6,541 nt of DNA, from the NCBI GenBank assembly GCA_017479315.1, contig JAFVCI010000069.1:1-6541 (forward strand). The letters run 5' to 3'. The translations under genes were made by a program, and so were the position numbers. This document shows positions 1 to 6,216 of the stretch, piece by piece. Numbering within the stretch: the stretch's first letter is position 1; the number at the start of each line of letters is the position of its first letter. This DNA is from Opitutales bacterium (GTDB lineage: Bacteria > Verrucomicrobiota > Verrucomicrobiia > Opitutales > UBA9783). The notes beneath the pieces were generated by a model. That model worked only from the letters and a program-made list of their open reading frames with translations, made no database searches and was not told where the DNA came from.

Positions 1-108
1 GAGCACATCGTACCGAAAATTTGTGCTGTTTTGGAAGAACTCGCAAATTATATTCATAAGATAAAATTTTTCAGAGCACATCATGCGGTTAAACTGAGTA
101 AACTTTCC
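1..108. other. Window-edge flank downstream of mnmA, gene content unresolved
   Basis: This AT-richer stretch lies past the mnmA stop codon. Two reading frames stay open through it to the window edge. On the plus strand, frame 1 is open from base 1 to a TAA at 142-144 (47 codons) and would overlap the end of mnmA by about 36 bases. On the minus strand, tandem ATG codons at 88-83 open a frame that runs off the left edge, without a visible Shine-Dalgarno sequence. Either could be the edge of a neighbouring gene: a convergent gene ending, or a downstream gene beginning. I recognise neither peptide, and about 100 bases are too few to decide. I see no hairpin followed by a T-run that would serve as the mnmA terminator. 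The 9-mer GAGCACATC occurs twice, at 1-9 and 74-82. Confidence 0.3.
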
Positions 109-1194
109 TTACAAAATCTCCCGATAAATTCCGCCGCCGATTAAGCAATCTTCCCGATAAAACGCCGCTGCCTGACCGCCCGCAAGGGCACGTTGAGGTT
201 CATGAAATGATAATTCCGCGGTTGCTTCATCGAGCCAATGCCAGGTAATTGATTGTGACGGATCCCGATAGCGCGGCTTTGCGAGTAAAATTTCACCATC
301 TTTCGGCGGTGTTTCCAAGAAATTTAAGGCTCCAATGCGGGCGCGGTTTGTGTATAGACCGCGCGTTTCGGGATGATCGAAACCGACAATAAGCTGTTTT
401 GTTTGGTAATCTTTTGAGACTACGACGTAGTGCTCGAAATAGCAATTCGACGGCAAGCCGATGCCTTTGCGTTGTCCGATGGTGTAGCGATGCAGACCGC
501 GATGTTGCCCGAGAATTTTACCGTCGAGCGTTACAATATCTCCCGGGGCGTCTGGAATGTATTTTTCGAGAAAATCATTGATGGATACGCGGCTGCTTCC
601 GAGAAAACAAATGCCCTGGCTGTCTTTGCGCGTAGCGTTCGGCAAGCCGATATCGGCGGCAATGCGTCGTACTTCGGGTTTGGTTAAATTGCCAAGCGGG
701 AAATGTACATTCTCCAAGTTCTTTTTCTTTACAAGACACAGAAAAAAACTTTGGTCTTTATTTTTATCGATGCCTTCGTAAAGCGAAAAAGTGCCATTTT
801 GTTCAACTTTTCGCACATAGTGTCCCGTGGCGAGACCATCAAAGCCCACCGTGTGCATATGTTCGACCAAAATGCCGAATTTGATGTAGCGGTTGCACAT
901 GACATCGGGGTTTGGCGTTTGCCCCGAACGGTAGCCTTCAATGAGGTAATCGACAACTTTTTTGCGATAAACATCGATAAAATTGATGACTTCAAAGGGA
1001 ATTTGCAGATGTTCCGCCACTGCGCGCGCCGAATCGAGGTCTTCCTTCCATGGGCACGCCTGCCAAAGTTCGGTTTCGTTTTGCCAGGATCGAAAGAAAA
1101 TTCCGTGTACCTCGTATCCGCGCTGTTTCAACAAATAAGCCGCAACGGCACTGTCAACGCCCCCCGATAATGCGACGAGAATTTTTTCGGACAC
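109..1194 (-). CDS. mnmA: tRNA-specific 2-thiouridylase MnmA
   Basis: MnmA is a cytoplasmic enzyme that uses ATP to adenylate U34 of the tRNAs for Lys, Glu and Gln, then transfers sulfur from a persulfide relay to make 2-thiouridine. The 361 residues match the usual family length. Seen in the protein: the PP-loop SGGVDS (residues 10-15) that binds ATP; TPNPDVMCN (93-101) with the conserved Asp97 and Cys100; ATGHY (122-126); DQSFFL (147-152); DSQGICFLG (191-199) with Cys196, the second Cys of the catalytic pair; and a C-terminal beta-barrel region beginning near GQHRGLHRYTIGQRKGIG (229-246). Both catalytic Cys are present, so the enzyme should be active. The start is GTG at 1194-1192: an in-frame stop lies a few codons upstream and the SGGVDS motif sits at the expected distance from the N-terminus. 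No Shine-Dalgarno sequence precedes it. Family assignment is firm; only the mode of initiation is uncertain. Confidence 0.97.
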   Translation of the reverse strand: MSEKILVALSGGVDSAVAAYLLKQRGYEVHGIFFRSWQNETELWQACPWKEDLDSARAVAEHLQIPFEVINFIDVYRKKVVDYLIEGYRSGQTPNPDVMCNRYIKFGILVEHMHTVGFDGLATGHYVRKVEQNGTFSLYEGIDKNKDQSFFLCLVKKKNLENVHFPLGNLTKPEVRRIAADIGLPNATRKDSQGICFLGSSRVSINDFLEKYIPDAPGDIVTLDGKILGQHRGLHRYTIGQRKGIGLPSNCYFEHYVVVSKDYQTKQLIVGFDHPETRGLYTNRARIGALNFLETPPKDGEILLAKPRYRDPSQSITWHWLDEATAELSFHEPQRALAGGQAAAFYREDCLIGGGIYREIL

Positions 1195-1200
1195 AACCGT

Positions 1201-1230
1201 ATTTTAAAGGTACCCGAACATGACCGTCAC
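1201..1230 (-). promoter_or_regulatory. Possible sigma-70-type promoter directly abutting mnmA
   Basis: On the minus strand a TAAAAT hexamer (1206-1201, five of six matches to TATAAT) ends six bases before the mnmA GTG. An 18-base spacer separates it from GTGACG (1230-1225, four of six to TTGACA). Transcription from this element would start at or next to the first base of the mnmA start codon, giving a leaderless mRNA. That would fit the absence of a Shine-Dalgarno sequence. The match is by eye, the -35 is weak, and such matches are common in AT-rich spacers. Confidence 0.25.
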
Positions 1231-1397
1231 TGAAAATACGATAGGTTTTCAAGAGAACCGCTCCGCCGTTTGTTTATCATCGTACAGTTTGTGTGGTTGA
1301 AAAAAACAGCGATGTGCTTCGCGCGAAGGAGTTTATCAAAGAAATCGGGTTTCTTATAAGAGAGCTGAAGATTTTTTGAACGGTTTTTTAAGGACAT
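1227..1397 (-). CDS. Possible small basic protein upstream of mnmA, unrecognised
   Basis: An ORF of 56 codons begins with ATG at 1397-1395 and ends with TGA at 1229-1227, 32 bases before mnmA. In its favour, AGAGGGA (1407-1401 on the minus strand) gives a GAGG core five bases before the ATG, the best ribosome-binding site in this gap. The product would be strongly basic, with many Lys, Arg and Asn (starting MSLKNRSKN), and has no hydrophobic segment long enough to cross a membrane. I recognise no family, domain or motif. It could be a small accessory protein, a leader peptide for mnmA or chance. A promoter-like pair for mnmA lies within it, which argues against coding constraint. A longer version from GTG at 1418 is possible but leaves out the good Shine-Dalgarno site. 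Confidence 0.25.
   Translation of the reverse strand: MSLKNRSKNLQLSYKKPDFFDKLLRAKHIAVFFNHTNCTMINKRRSGSLENLSYFQ
1353..1380 (-). promoter_or_regulatory. Possible promoter in the mnmA upstream region
   Basis: On the minus strand TTCAAA (1380-1375, four of six matches to the -35 consensus) is followed after 16 bases by TATAAG (1358-1353, five of six to the -10 consensus). Initiation near 1346 would give mnmA a leader of about 150 bases. This is an alternative to the promoter-like element abutting mnmA; both are visual matches only. Confidence 0.25.
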
Positions 1398-1409
1398 CGG
1401 TCCCTCTTT

Positions 1410-1432
1410 CATGAACACATTTTTTATTCATG
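1410..1432. repeat. Short inverted repeat CATGAA / TTCATG
   Basis: Six-base arms CATGAA (1410-1415) and TTCATG (1427-1432) flank an 11-base AT-rich spacer containing a run of six T. It sits directly beside the GC-rich hairpin at 1435-1462 and upstream of mnmA. It could be a binding site for a dimeric regulator or a weak hairpin. The arms are short enough to occur by chance. Confidence 0.3.
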
Positions 1433-1434
1433 TA

Positions 1435-1468
1435 CCCCGAGGCATCCCCAATCGCCTCGGGGGCTTTC
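1435..1468 (+). terminator. GC-rich hairpin, terminator-like on the plus strand
   Basis: CCCCGAGGC (1435-1443) and GCCTCGGGG (1454-1462) are perfect nine-base complements around a ten-base loop, followed on the plus strand by GGCTTTCT. GC-rich stems ending in GGGGGCTTT are typical of intrinsic terminators, but the T-tract here is short and interrupted. On the minus strand, which carries all the recognised genes, the hairpin is followed by TACATGAATAAA, with no T-run. It may still be the end of the RND operon transcript (a stabilising 3' hairpin or factor-assisted stop), or it may stop unmarked plus-strand transcription. The hairpin itself is clear; its role and direction are inferred. Confidence 0.5.
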
Positions 1469-1738
1469 TATCGGTAGATCGGTAAGCGGTTCGTTTTTTA
1501 GGCTTCTGCGGTGTAAGTGATCAAAATGTCGGTTTACCGGCAACGGTGAGCATTTCACACGCAGTTTTATCGGTCGTGCGGTGAACTTCACTCCGGAACG
1601 GAAATTTTTCCGATTGTCGGCTCTTTTGGATGGTTTCGGACGTAAGTTTGAAAGCAAATTACTTGGTGACAGCCGAACCGCCAAACTTCCTTCAATAATT
1701 CCAAAAGTTCCCTTTCCGTGGTACAAAACCGTATCTTC
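1463..1738. other. Intergenic stretch downstream of the RND gene, no gene recognised
   Basis: About 276 bases separate the RND stop codon from the GC-rich hairpin. Frames are open here on both strands (plus 1521-1802, minus 1726-1424), but neither product resembles a known family and neither has a convincing start site. The plus frame also runs antisense into the RND coding end. A near-perfect tandem 8-mer (ATCGGTAG ATCGGTAA, 1470-1485) and a small palindrome CGGAAATTTTTCCG near 1600 are visible. No intrinsic terminator with a T-run on the minus strand is present. It may be a long 3' untranslated region or degraded sequence. Confidence 0.4.
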
Positions 1739-4700
1739 TTATGTATTTGAAGCTTCCGCCGTTTTGGCTTTAACCCGATTAAAACGATCCATCCCGAGGT
1801 AGATAACGGGCGTTACGAACAAGGTCACAATCTGCGCGAAAATCAAACCGCCGGCAACGCATAAACCGAGCGGAATGCGCGAAGCACCATCGGCGCCGAG
1901 ACCGAGTGCTATCGGTAAAATTCCGAAGACCGTACTGACGGTAGTCATCAAAATCGGGCGAAAACGTTCACAACAGGCATCCAAAATGGCTTCTTCCGGC
2001 GAAGCGCCGTTTTTCTGCTTTTCGACGGCAAAATCCACCAAAATAATACCGTTTTTCTTAATAATACCCATTAGCATGAACAACCCGATAAAGGCATAGA
2101 GCGAACATTCGGCTTTAAAGAGCATCAGCGTCAGCAGACCGCCGAAGAGCGCAATCGGCAGCGTCGACAACACCGTCAGCGGATGGATCCAGTGTTCATA
2201 CAAGCATCCCAGCACCACGTACATCACAAAAACCGCCACGAACAGCAAAAACGTTAAACTGCGCGTCGATTCGGCAAATTCCTTCGATTCGCCGCCCAAT
2301 TCCGCTTCGATGCCGCCGGTACAAACCTCCTTCGCGGCGTTTTCAATCGATTCCAGGGTCTTTCCGAGAGGTACTTTACCGCTCAAATTGAAGAAAATAT
2401 CGGCGGACGGGAAGTTATTTTTGTGAAAAACACTCGTCATGCCGACCGTCTTTTTAAAACGTACCAATGCCTCCGCCGGAACGGAACGCCCCTGTGTATT
2501 CGGTGTGTGAATGTCGCCAATGTTTTCGGGCGAACGGCGCTGACTTTGTTGAGAGGCGACAATCACCTGGTATTGCTCCGTATCGCCTTTAATCAGGTAG
2601 GAGTAATTGAGCGAAAAGGCATCTTTTAACGTATTTTCGAGCGCATACGGCGTCATGCCGTATTGAAACAACCGCCGCCGATCATAAGTGATATTCAGGG
2701 TCGGATCGTTGGTTTCGATGTTACAGTTAAGAGAGCGCGCATCAATACTTGGGAGCGTTGCCAAACGTTGCAACATCTTTTGCGCCGCTTCATTGACGGC
2801 ATTTTGCTCCAAGCCCGTCAGCGTTAAGAAATACTTGCCGCGATTGCCATCCGCCGTGCTCGTTTTGACATCTAACACCGGCATGGGTTTAATCAACGGC
2901 AAAATACCGGGCACCCGAAACAACATCCCTTGACATTCTTTACAGACGGTATCGATTGAAACATTCTTTTTCTTTGGATCTTGCAACGATCGGCGTTCCT
3001 TCAAATCTTTCAAAATAATCAACACAATGCCCTGATTGGATGCCAGAAACTCGCCCATTCCCGAGACATTCATCGTCACCCGAACGGCAGGATGTTTGCA
3101 AAGAATTGCTTTAATTTGTTCCTGATAACGATGCATTTGTTGCGGCGAACTGCCCGTTTGCGCCATAAAAACTCCCATGATGGCTCCGCTGTCGCCGGCG
3201 GGCAAAAAGGATTTCGGAACTTTGACGAAAAGCCATGCCATCCCGACAACACAGGCAATCCACAGCAGCCAAAACAAAGGGCGAACTTTGAAAACCGCCC
3301 GCAACCACCTGCGGTAATGTTCGAGAAAGGCACGCTCCAACCAAGACGCCAGGCGTTCGATGAGCGTTTTGTCGCCTTGTTTGTGCTTTTTTAAAAATCG
3401 CGCACACATAACGGGCGTCACCGTGAGCGAAACCACTCCTGACGCAAAAATCGCCACGATAATGGTTACGGCAAACTCGCGAAAAACGCGCCCGATTTGT
3501 CCCGTCATGAACACAATCGGGATAAAGGTTGCCATCAGCGAAAACGTCATGGAAAGAATGGTGAAGCTGATTTCGGACGCACCTTTGAAAGCCGCTTCCA
3601 AAGGACCCATGCCGCTTTCCATGTGGCGCACGACGTTTTCCAAAAACACGATGGCATCGTCCACCAAAAAACCGATCGCCAGCGTTAATGCCATCAGCGA
3701 CAGATTATCCAGGCTGTAACCGAGAGCCCTCATGGCGATAAACGTCAATAAAAGCGACAGCGGCATGGCGACGACGGGGATGATTGTTTCGCGCACGCGT
3801 CCCAAAAACAGGAAAATAACGGCGGCAACCAGCACGAAAGCAATGACAATCGTTTCTTTGACTTCGTTGATGGATGCCACGATACTCGCGGCTTTATCGT
3901 AAATGTGCGTCATTTTGACGGACGGCGGAAGCGATTGGCGCAGGTGCGGCAGCATGGCGTTAATGCGCCGCGAAACTTCAACCGTATTGGCACCGGGTAC
4001 CTGACTGACGCCGACCACAATAATGGCATCCGCGTCGATTTGTACAGAATCTGCCCAAAAATGAATTTTAAAATCCTCTTCCTGCGTACCGTCTTCGCAC
4101 TTCGCCACATCCTCCAAATAAACTGGACGCCCTTGATGTGTCTTAATCACAATGCGGCGGTAATCCTTGGCGCGCGATAACTGGCCATTGGAAGCAAGCG
4201 TTAACGTTTGCGTTTCACCTTTCAAGCGTCCCATGCTTAAAATGAGCGTATGACTTTGAATGGCACTGACAATGTCCGCCGTTGACAACCCGAACAGATG
4301 CAGTTTTCGCATATCCAGATGAACGCGAACCGCTCGCGGCACACCGTACACCTGCGCCTGCGAAACGCCTTCGATTTTGTTCAGCTGTTGTCCGACCTTG
4401 GTTTTGGCGTAATCGTACAAATCGGCACTCGTCATGCCTTCGCTCGTTAAAGCAATAAAGTAAATCGGATCGCTGTTCGGATCCTGCTTTTTGTAACTCG
4501 GTTGGCTCGGTAAATCTTTCGGTAATTGCCTTTGCGCGCGCGAAATCGCCGATTGCACATCCATGGTAGCGACATCCGTCGATTTATTCAGATCAAACGT
4601 CAAAGTCAGTTGCGTAACACCCAATCGGCTTTCGGAACGCACCTCATTGAGACCGTCGATTTGCATGAATTCCTTTTCGAGCGGGCTCGCAACGGTGTTC

Positions 4701-4882
4701 GCCATCATGTCGGCACTCATGCCGGGAAATGCCGCCGATACCTGAATGACGGGATATTCCACCTTCGGAAGCGCGCTGACGGGCAATTTCAGATAAGCGG
4801 CAATCCCGAGCAACGTAACCGAAATTGCCAATAAAATCGTCGCAATCGGACGCTTGATAAACGGATCGCAAATACTTTTCAT
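1739..4882 (-). CDS. RND multidrug efflux transporter, HAE-1 family (MdtB/MdtC/AcrB-like)
   Basis: This is the inner-membrane pump of a tripartite exporter: a proton-driven antiporter that takes substrates from the periplasm or outer leaflet and passes them to the outer-membrane channel. The 1047 residues match AcrB-type length. The layout is classical: TM1 (about 11-31), a first periplasmic porter loop (about 32-340), TM2-TM6 (about 343-492), TM7 (about 535-555), a second periplasmic loop (about 556-873) and TM8-TM12 (about 876-1027). The proton-relay Asp pair is present as D408-D409 in GFLVDDAIVFLEN of TM4, and TM10 has Lys942-Lys943 in GIIKKNGIILVDFA, where AcrB has its essential Lys. The N-terminal PFIKRPIAT and LPVSALPKVEYP and the C-terminal GGLIFAQIVTLFVTPVIYL resemble the MdtB/MdtC branch, so drugs or bile-salt-like compounds are plausible substrates. 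Substrate specificity cannot be read from sequence. ATG at 4882 is preceded by AGAGG at good spacing. It is the last gene of the operon. Confidence 0.95.
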   Translation of the reverse strand: MKSICDPFIKRPIATILLAISVTLLGIAAYLKLPVSALPKVEYPVIQVSAAFPGMSADMMANTVASPLEKEFMQIDGLNEVRSESRLGVTQLTLTFDLNKSTDVATMDVQSAISRAQRQLPKDLPSQPSYKKQDPNSDPIYFIALTSEGMTSADLYDYAKTKVGQQLNKIEGVSQAQVYGVPRAVRVHLDMRKLHLFGLSTADIVSAIQSHTLILSMGRLKGETQTLTLASNGQLSRAKDYRRIVIKTHQGRPVYLEDVAKCEDGTQEEDFKIHFWADSVQIDADAIIVVGVSQVPGANTVEVSRRINAMLPHLRQSLPPSVKMTHIYDKAASIVASINEVKETIVIAFVLVAAVIFLFLGRVRETIIPVVAMPLSLLLTFIAMRALGYSLDNLSLMALTLAIGFLVDDAIVFLENVVRHMESGMGPLEAAFKGASEISFTILSMTFSLMATFIPIVFMTGQIGRVFREFAVTIIVAIFASGVVSLTVTPVMCARFLKKHKQGDKTLIERLASWLERAFLEHYRRWLRAVFKVRPLFWLLWIACVVGMAWLFVKVPKSFLPAGDSGAIMGVFMAQTGSSPQQMHRYQEQIKAILCKHPAVRVTMNVSGMGEFLASNQGIVLIILKDLKERRSLQDPKKKNVSIDTVCKECQGMLFRVPGILPLIKPMPVLDVKTSTADGNRGKYFLTLTGLEQNAVNEAAQKMLQRLATLPSIDARSLNCNIETNDPTLNITYDRRRLFQYGMTPYALENTLKDAFSLNYSYLIKGDTEQYQVIVASQQSQRRSPENIGDIHTPNTQGRSVPAEALVRFKKTVGMTSVFHKNNFPSADIFFNLSGKVPLGKTLESIENAAKEVCTGGIEAELGGESKEFAESTRSLTFLLFVAVFVMYVVLGCLYEHWIHPLTVLSTLPIALFGGLLTLMLFKAECSLYAFIGLFMLMGIIKKNGIILVDFAVEKQKNGASPEEAILDACCERFRPILMTTVSTVFGILPIALGLGADGASRIPLGLCVAGGLIFAQIVTLFVTPVIYLGMDRFNRVKAKTAEASNT

Positions 4883-4885
4883 ATG

Positions 4886-5050
4886 TTAACCTCTGCCGTC
4901 GAGGGCTGCTTTACCGACGCAACACCACTCCGTCGGTTCAAAAAAGGGCAATACGGCGATACCGAACGTCGCAAAGGCTTGAAAAATTCCAAAGTGGGAA
5001 AGTTGCCTGTTCATCGTTTCGACGGACACGATTAAATCTTCGTTTTTCAC
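4886..5050 (-). CDS. Possible small hydrophobic protein between adaptor and RND genes
   Basis: A 54-codon ORF starts with GTG at 5050, seven bases after the adaptor stop codon, and ends with TAA at 4888-4886, three bases before the RND ATG. It therefore fills nearly all of the 175-base gap. Residues 20-37 (FGIFQAFATFGIAVLPFF) are mostly hydrophobic and could form one membrane segment, with a polar N-terminal part and a short tail containing a Cys pair. The RND Shine-Dalgarno sequence lies inside its last codons, an arrangement compatible with translational coupling. Against it: no Shine-Dalgarno sequence precedes the GTG, the same frame is open further upstream inside the adaptor gene, and I recognise no homolog. 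By analogy, E. coli AcrZ is a small membrane protein that binds the AcrB pump, but no sequence similarity is claimed. Confidence 0.3.
   Translation of the reverse strand: MKNEDLIVSVETMNRQLSHFGIFQAFATFGIAVLPFFEPTEWCCVGKAALDGRG
4890..4894 (-). promoter_or_regulatory. Ribosome-binding site of the RND gene
   Basis: AGAGG on the minus strand ends seven bases before the ATG at 4882. It is the clearest Shine-Dalgarno sequence of the efflux genes and supports that start codon, which also leaves the usual short cytoplasmic N-terminus before TM1. Confidence 0.7.
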
Positions 5051-5057
5051 ATTATTC

Positions 5058-6203
5058 TTATTTGCGCAAAGACGGCGGAACTTCAACCGTTCCGATCGAT
5101 TTGACGGGCATGCCCGGCGCCAAAAGCGCATGACCGCTCGCGATGATTTGCTCGCTCCCGTTTAAACCCTGAACAACCACCCAACCGTCATACGTTTGTT
5201 CCGTCGTAACGAATTTCATTTCCGCCAAACCGCTTGCATTTACGATGTACACAAAACTGCCGTGCGCCCCTTCATGAACGGCGCTCTCGGGTACCAACAT
5301 CGCATTCGAAACGGTTTCATAACAAATTTTAAGTTCTACGCCGCGACCCGGCCAAAACTGCTTGTTTTCGTTCGGAAATTCCGCGCGAAGTTCAAAGGTG
5401 CCCGTTGATTTTTCAACCTCATTGGCGATAAATACCAATTTTCCCGCCTGTTGAACCGCCGAATCATCCAATAAATGCGCTTCAACCGTAATTTCTTCGC
5501 GCTTTGCCTGCAACAGTGCCCGCAAGTGACGTTCCGCCAAAAACGCATCCGCATAAATCGGTTGCAGTTGATTGAGTGTTGCGAGCGTTGTTCCAGCTTG
5601 GATATAGGAACCTTCGTCAACCGCCGATTTGCCGATTTCGCCCACAAAAGGTGCCGAAAGCGTATAGTCGCTCAACGTGATGCGCCGCTGATTGATAACG
5701 GCATTATCCATGTCGATTTGCGCCTGACTGACGGCAACATTGGCTTTATAGGTGTCGTATTCCTGTTGCGAAACGAAATTTTGCGAACGCAAATTCTCGG
5801 AGCGTTGCAACTGCAACACATTCAACTCATGCTTGGCTTTATCCAACGCCAACTGCGCTTCGGCTTGTTGTAAAACAGCTTTCGGCGTATCTTCGTTGAA
5901 TTGAAACAATACATCGCCGGACTGCACCGAACCGCCGTTTTTTGCCTTAATTTTTTGCAATGTTCCCGTGATTTTCGAAACCAGGACTACACTGTCGGCG
6001 GCGGTACATTGCCCGACCGTGTCGATGTAACGTTTTACCGTTATTACGTGGGGTTTGACCGTCGAAACCGTCAGTACCATTGCGGACGCCTGCGAGGCCT
6101 GCGGTGCCTTCGGTTCCGGCTTCCAAAAGCGTTTGCGATTGAAGAACAACCAAAAAACGACGGTTGTCAGCAGAACGCAGAGAAAAAATTTAAATTTCTT
6201 CAT
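5058..6203 (-). CDS. RND-type periplasmic adaptor (membrane fusion protein, AcrA/MdtA-like)
   Basis: The adaptor links the inner-membrane RND pump to the outer-membrane channel and is needed for assembly and export. The 381 residues are typical. Order seen: an N-terminal hydrophobic segment (about 6-21) flanked by KKFK and NRKRFW; a Pro/Ala/Ser-rich linker (29-42); a lipoyl-like half (about 67-102, with SGDVLFQFN at 95-103); an alpha-hairpin rich in Gln, Ala and Leu (about 105-175); the second lipoyl half (about 177-210, with SAPFVGEIGKSAVDEGSYI at 183-201); a beta-barrel (about 213-295); and a membrane-proximal domain (about 300-370, beginning with LVPESAVHEGAHGSFVYIV). Many AcrA-type adaptors are lipoproteins. 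Here no lipobox is apparent and basic residues follow the hydrophobic segment, so an uncleaved membrane anchor is more likely. The start ATG lies 13 bases after the channel gene stop and lacks a clear Shine-Dalgarno sequence, suggesting coupled translation. Confidence 0.93.
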   Translation of the reverse strand: MKKFKFFLCVLLTTVVFWLFFNRKRFWKPEPKAPQASQASAMVLTVSTVKPHVITVKRYIDTVGQCTAADSVVLVSKITGTLQKIKAKNGGSVQSGDVLFQFNEDTPKAVLQQAEAQLALDKAKHELNVLQLQRSENLRSQNFVSQQEYDTYKANVAVSQAQIDMDNAVINQRRITLSDYTLSAPFVGEIGKSAVDEGSYIQAGTTLATLNQLQPIYADAFLAERHLRALLQAKREEITVEAHLLDDSAVQQAGKLVFIANEVEKSTGTFELRAEFPNENKQFWPGRGVELKICYETVSNAMLVPESAVHEGAHGSFVYIVNASGLAEMKFVTTEQTYDGWVVVQGLNGSEQIIASGHALLAPGMPVKSIGTVEVPPSLRK

Positions 6204-6216
6204 TTTTATCTAAATA

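Noticed and set aside
940..945. Adjacent Lys pair in TM10 of the RND protein (residues 942-943, residue coordinates given here) as a possible unusual proton-relay feature
   Set aside because: Lys in this position is the expected proton-relay residue, and a second basic residue beside it is not enough to claim an altered mechanism without an alignment.
703..1170. 155-codon plus-strand ORF opposite mnmA
   Set aside because: It lies antisense to a strongly conserved gene whose motifs are all intact, and its product shows no family resemblance. It is a shadow frame.
1601..1614. Palindrome CGGAAATTTTTCCG as a terminator of the RND operon
   Set aside because: The stem is only six bases with a two-base loop, is AT-rich in its inner half and is not followed by a T-run on the minus strand.
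1424..1726. Minus-strand 100-codon ORF from a TTG start just after the RND stop
   Set aside because: TTG start, no family resemblance, a basic low-complexity-like product, and it spans the GC-rich hairpin. Most likely a chance open frame.
1521..1802. Plus-strand open frame of about 90 codons (73 from GTG at 1581) downstream of the RND gene
   Set aside because: It has no recognisable motif and no convincing ribosome-binding site, and it runs antisense into the well-supported RND coding end.
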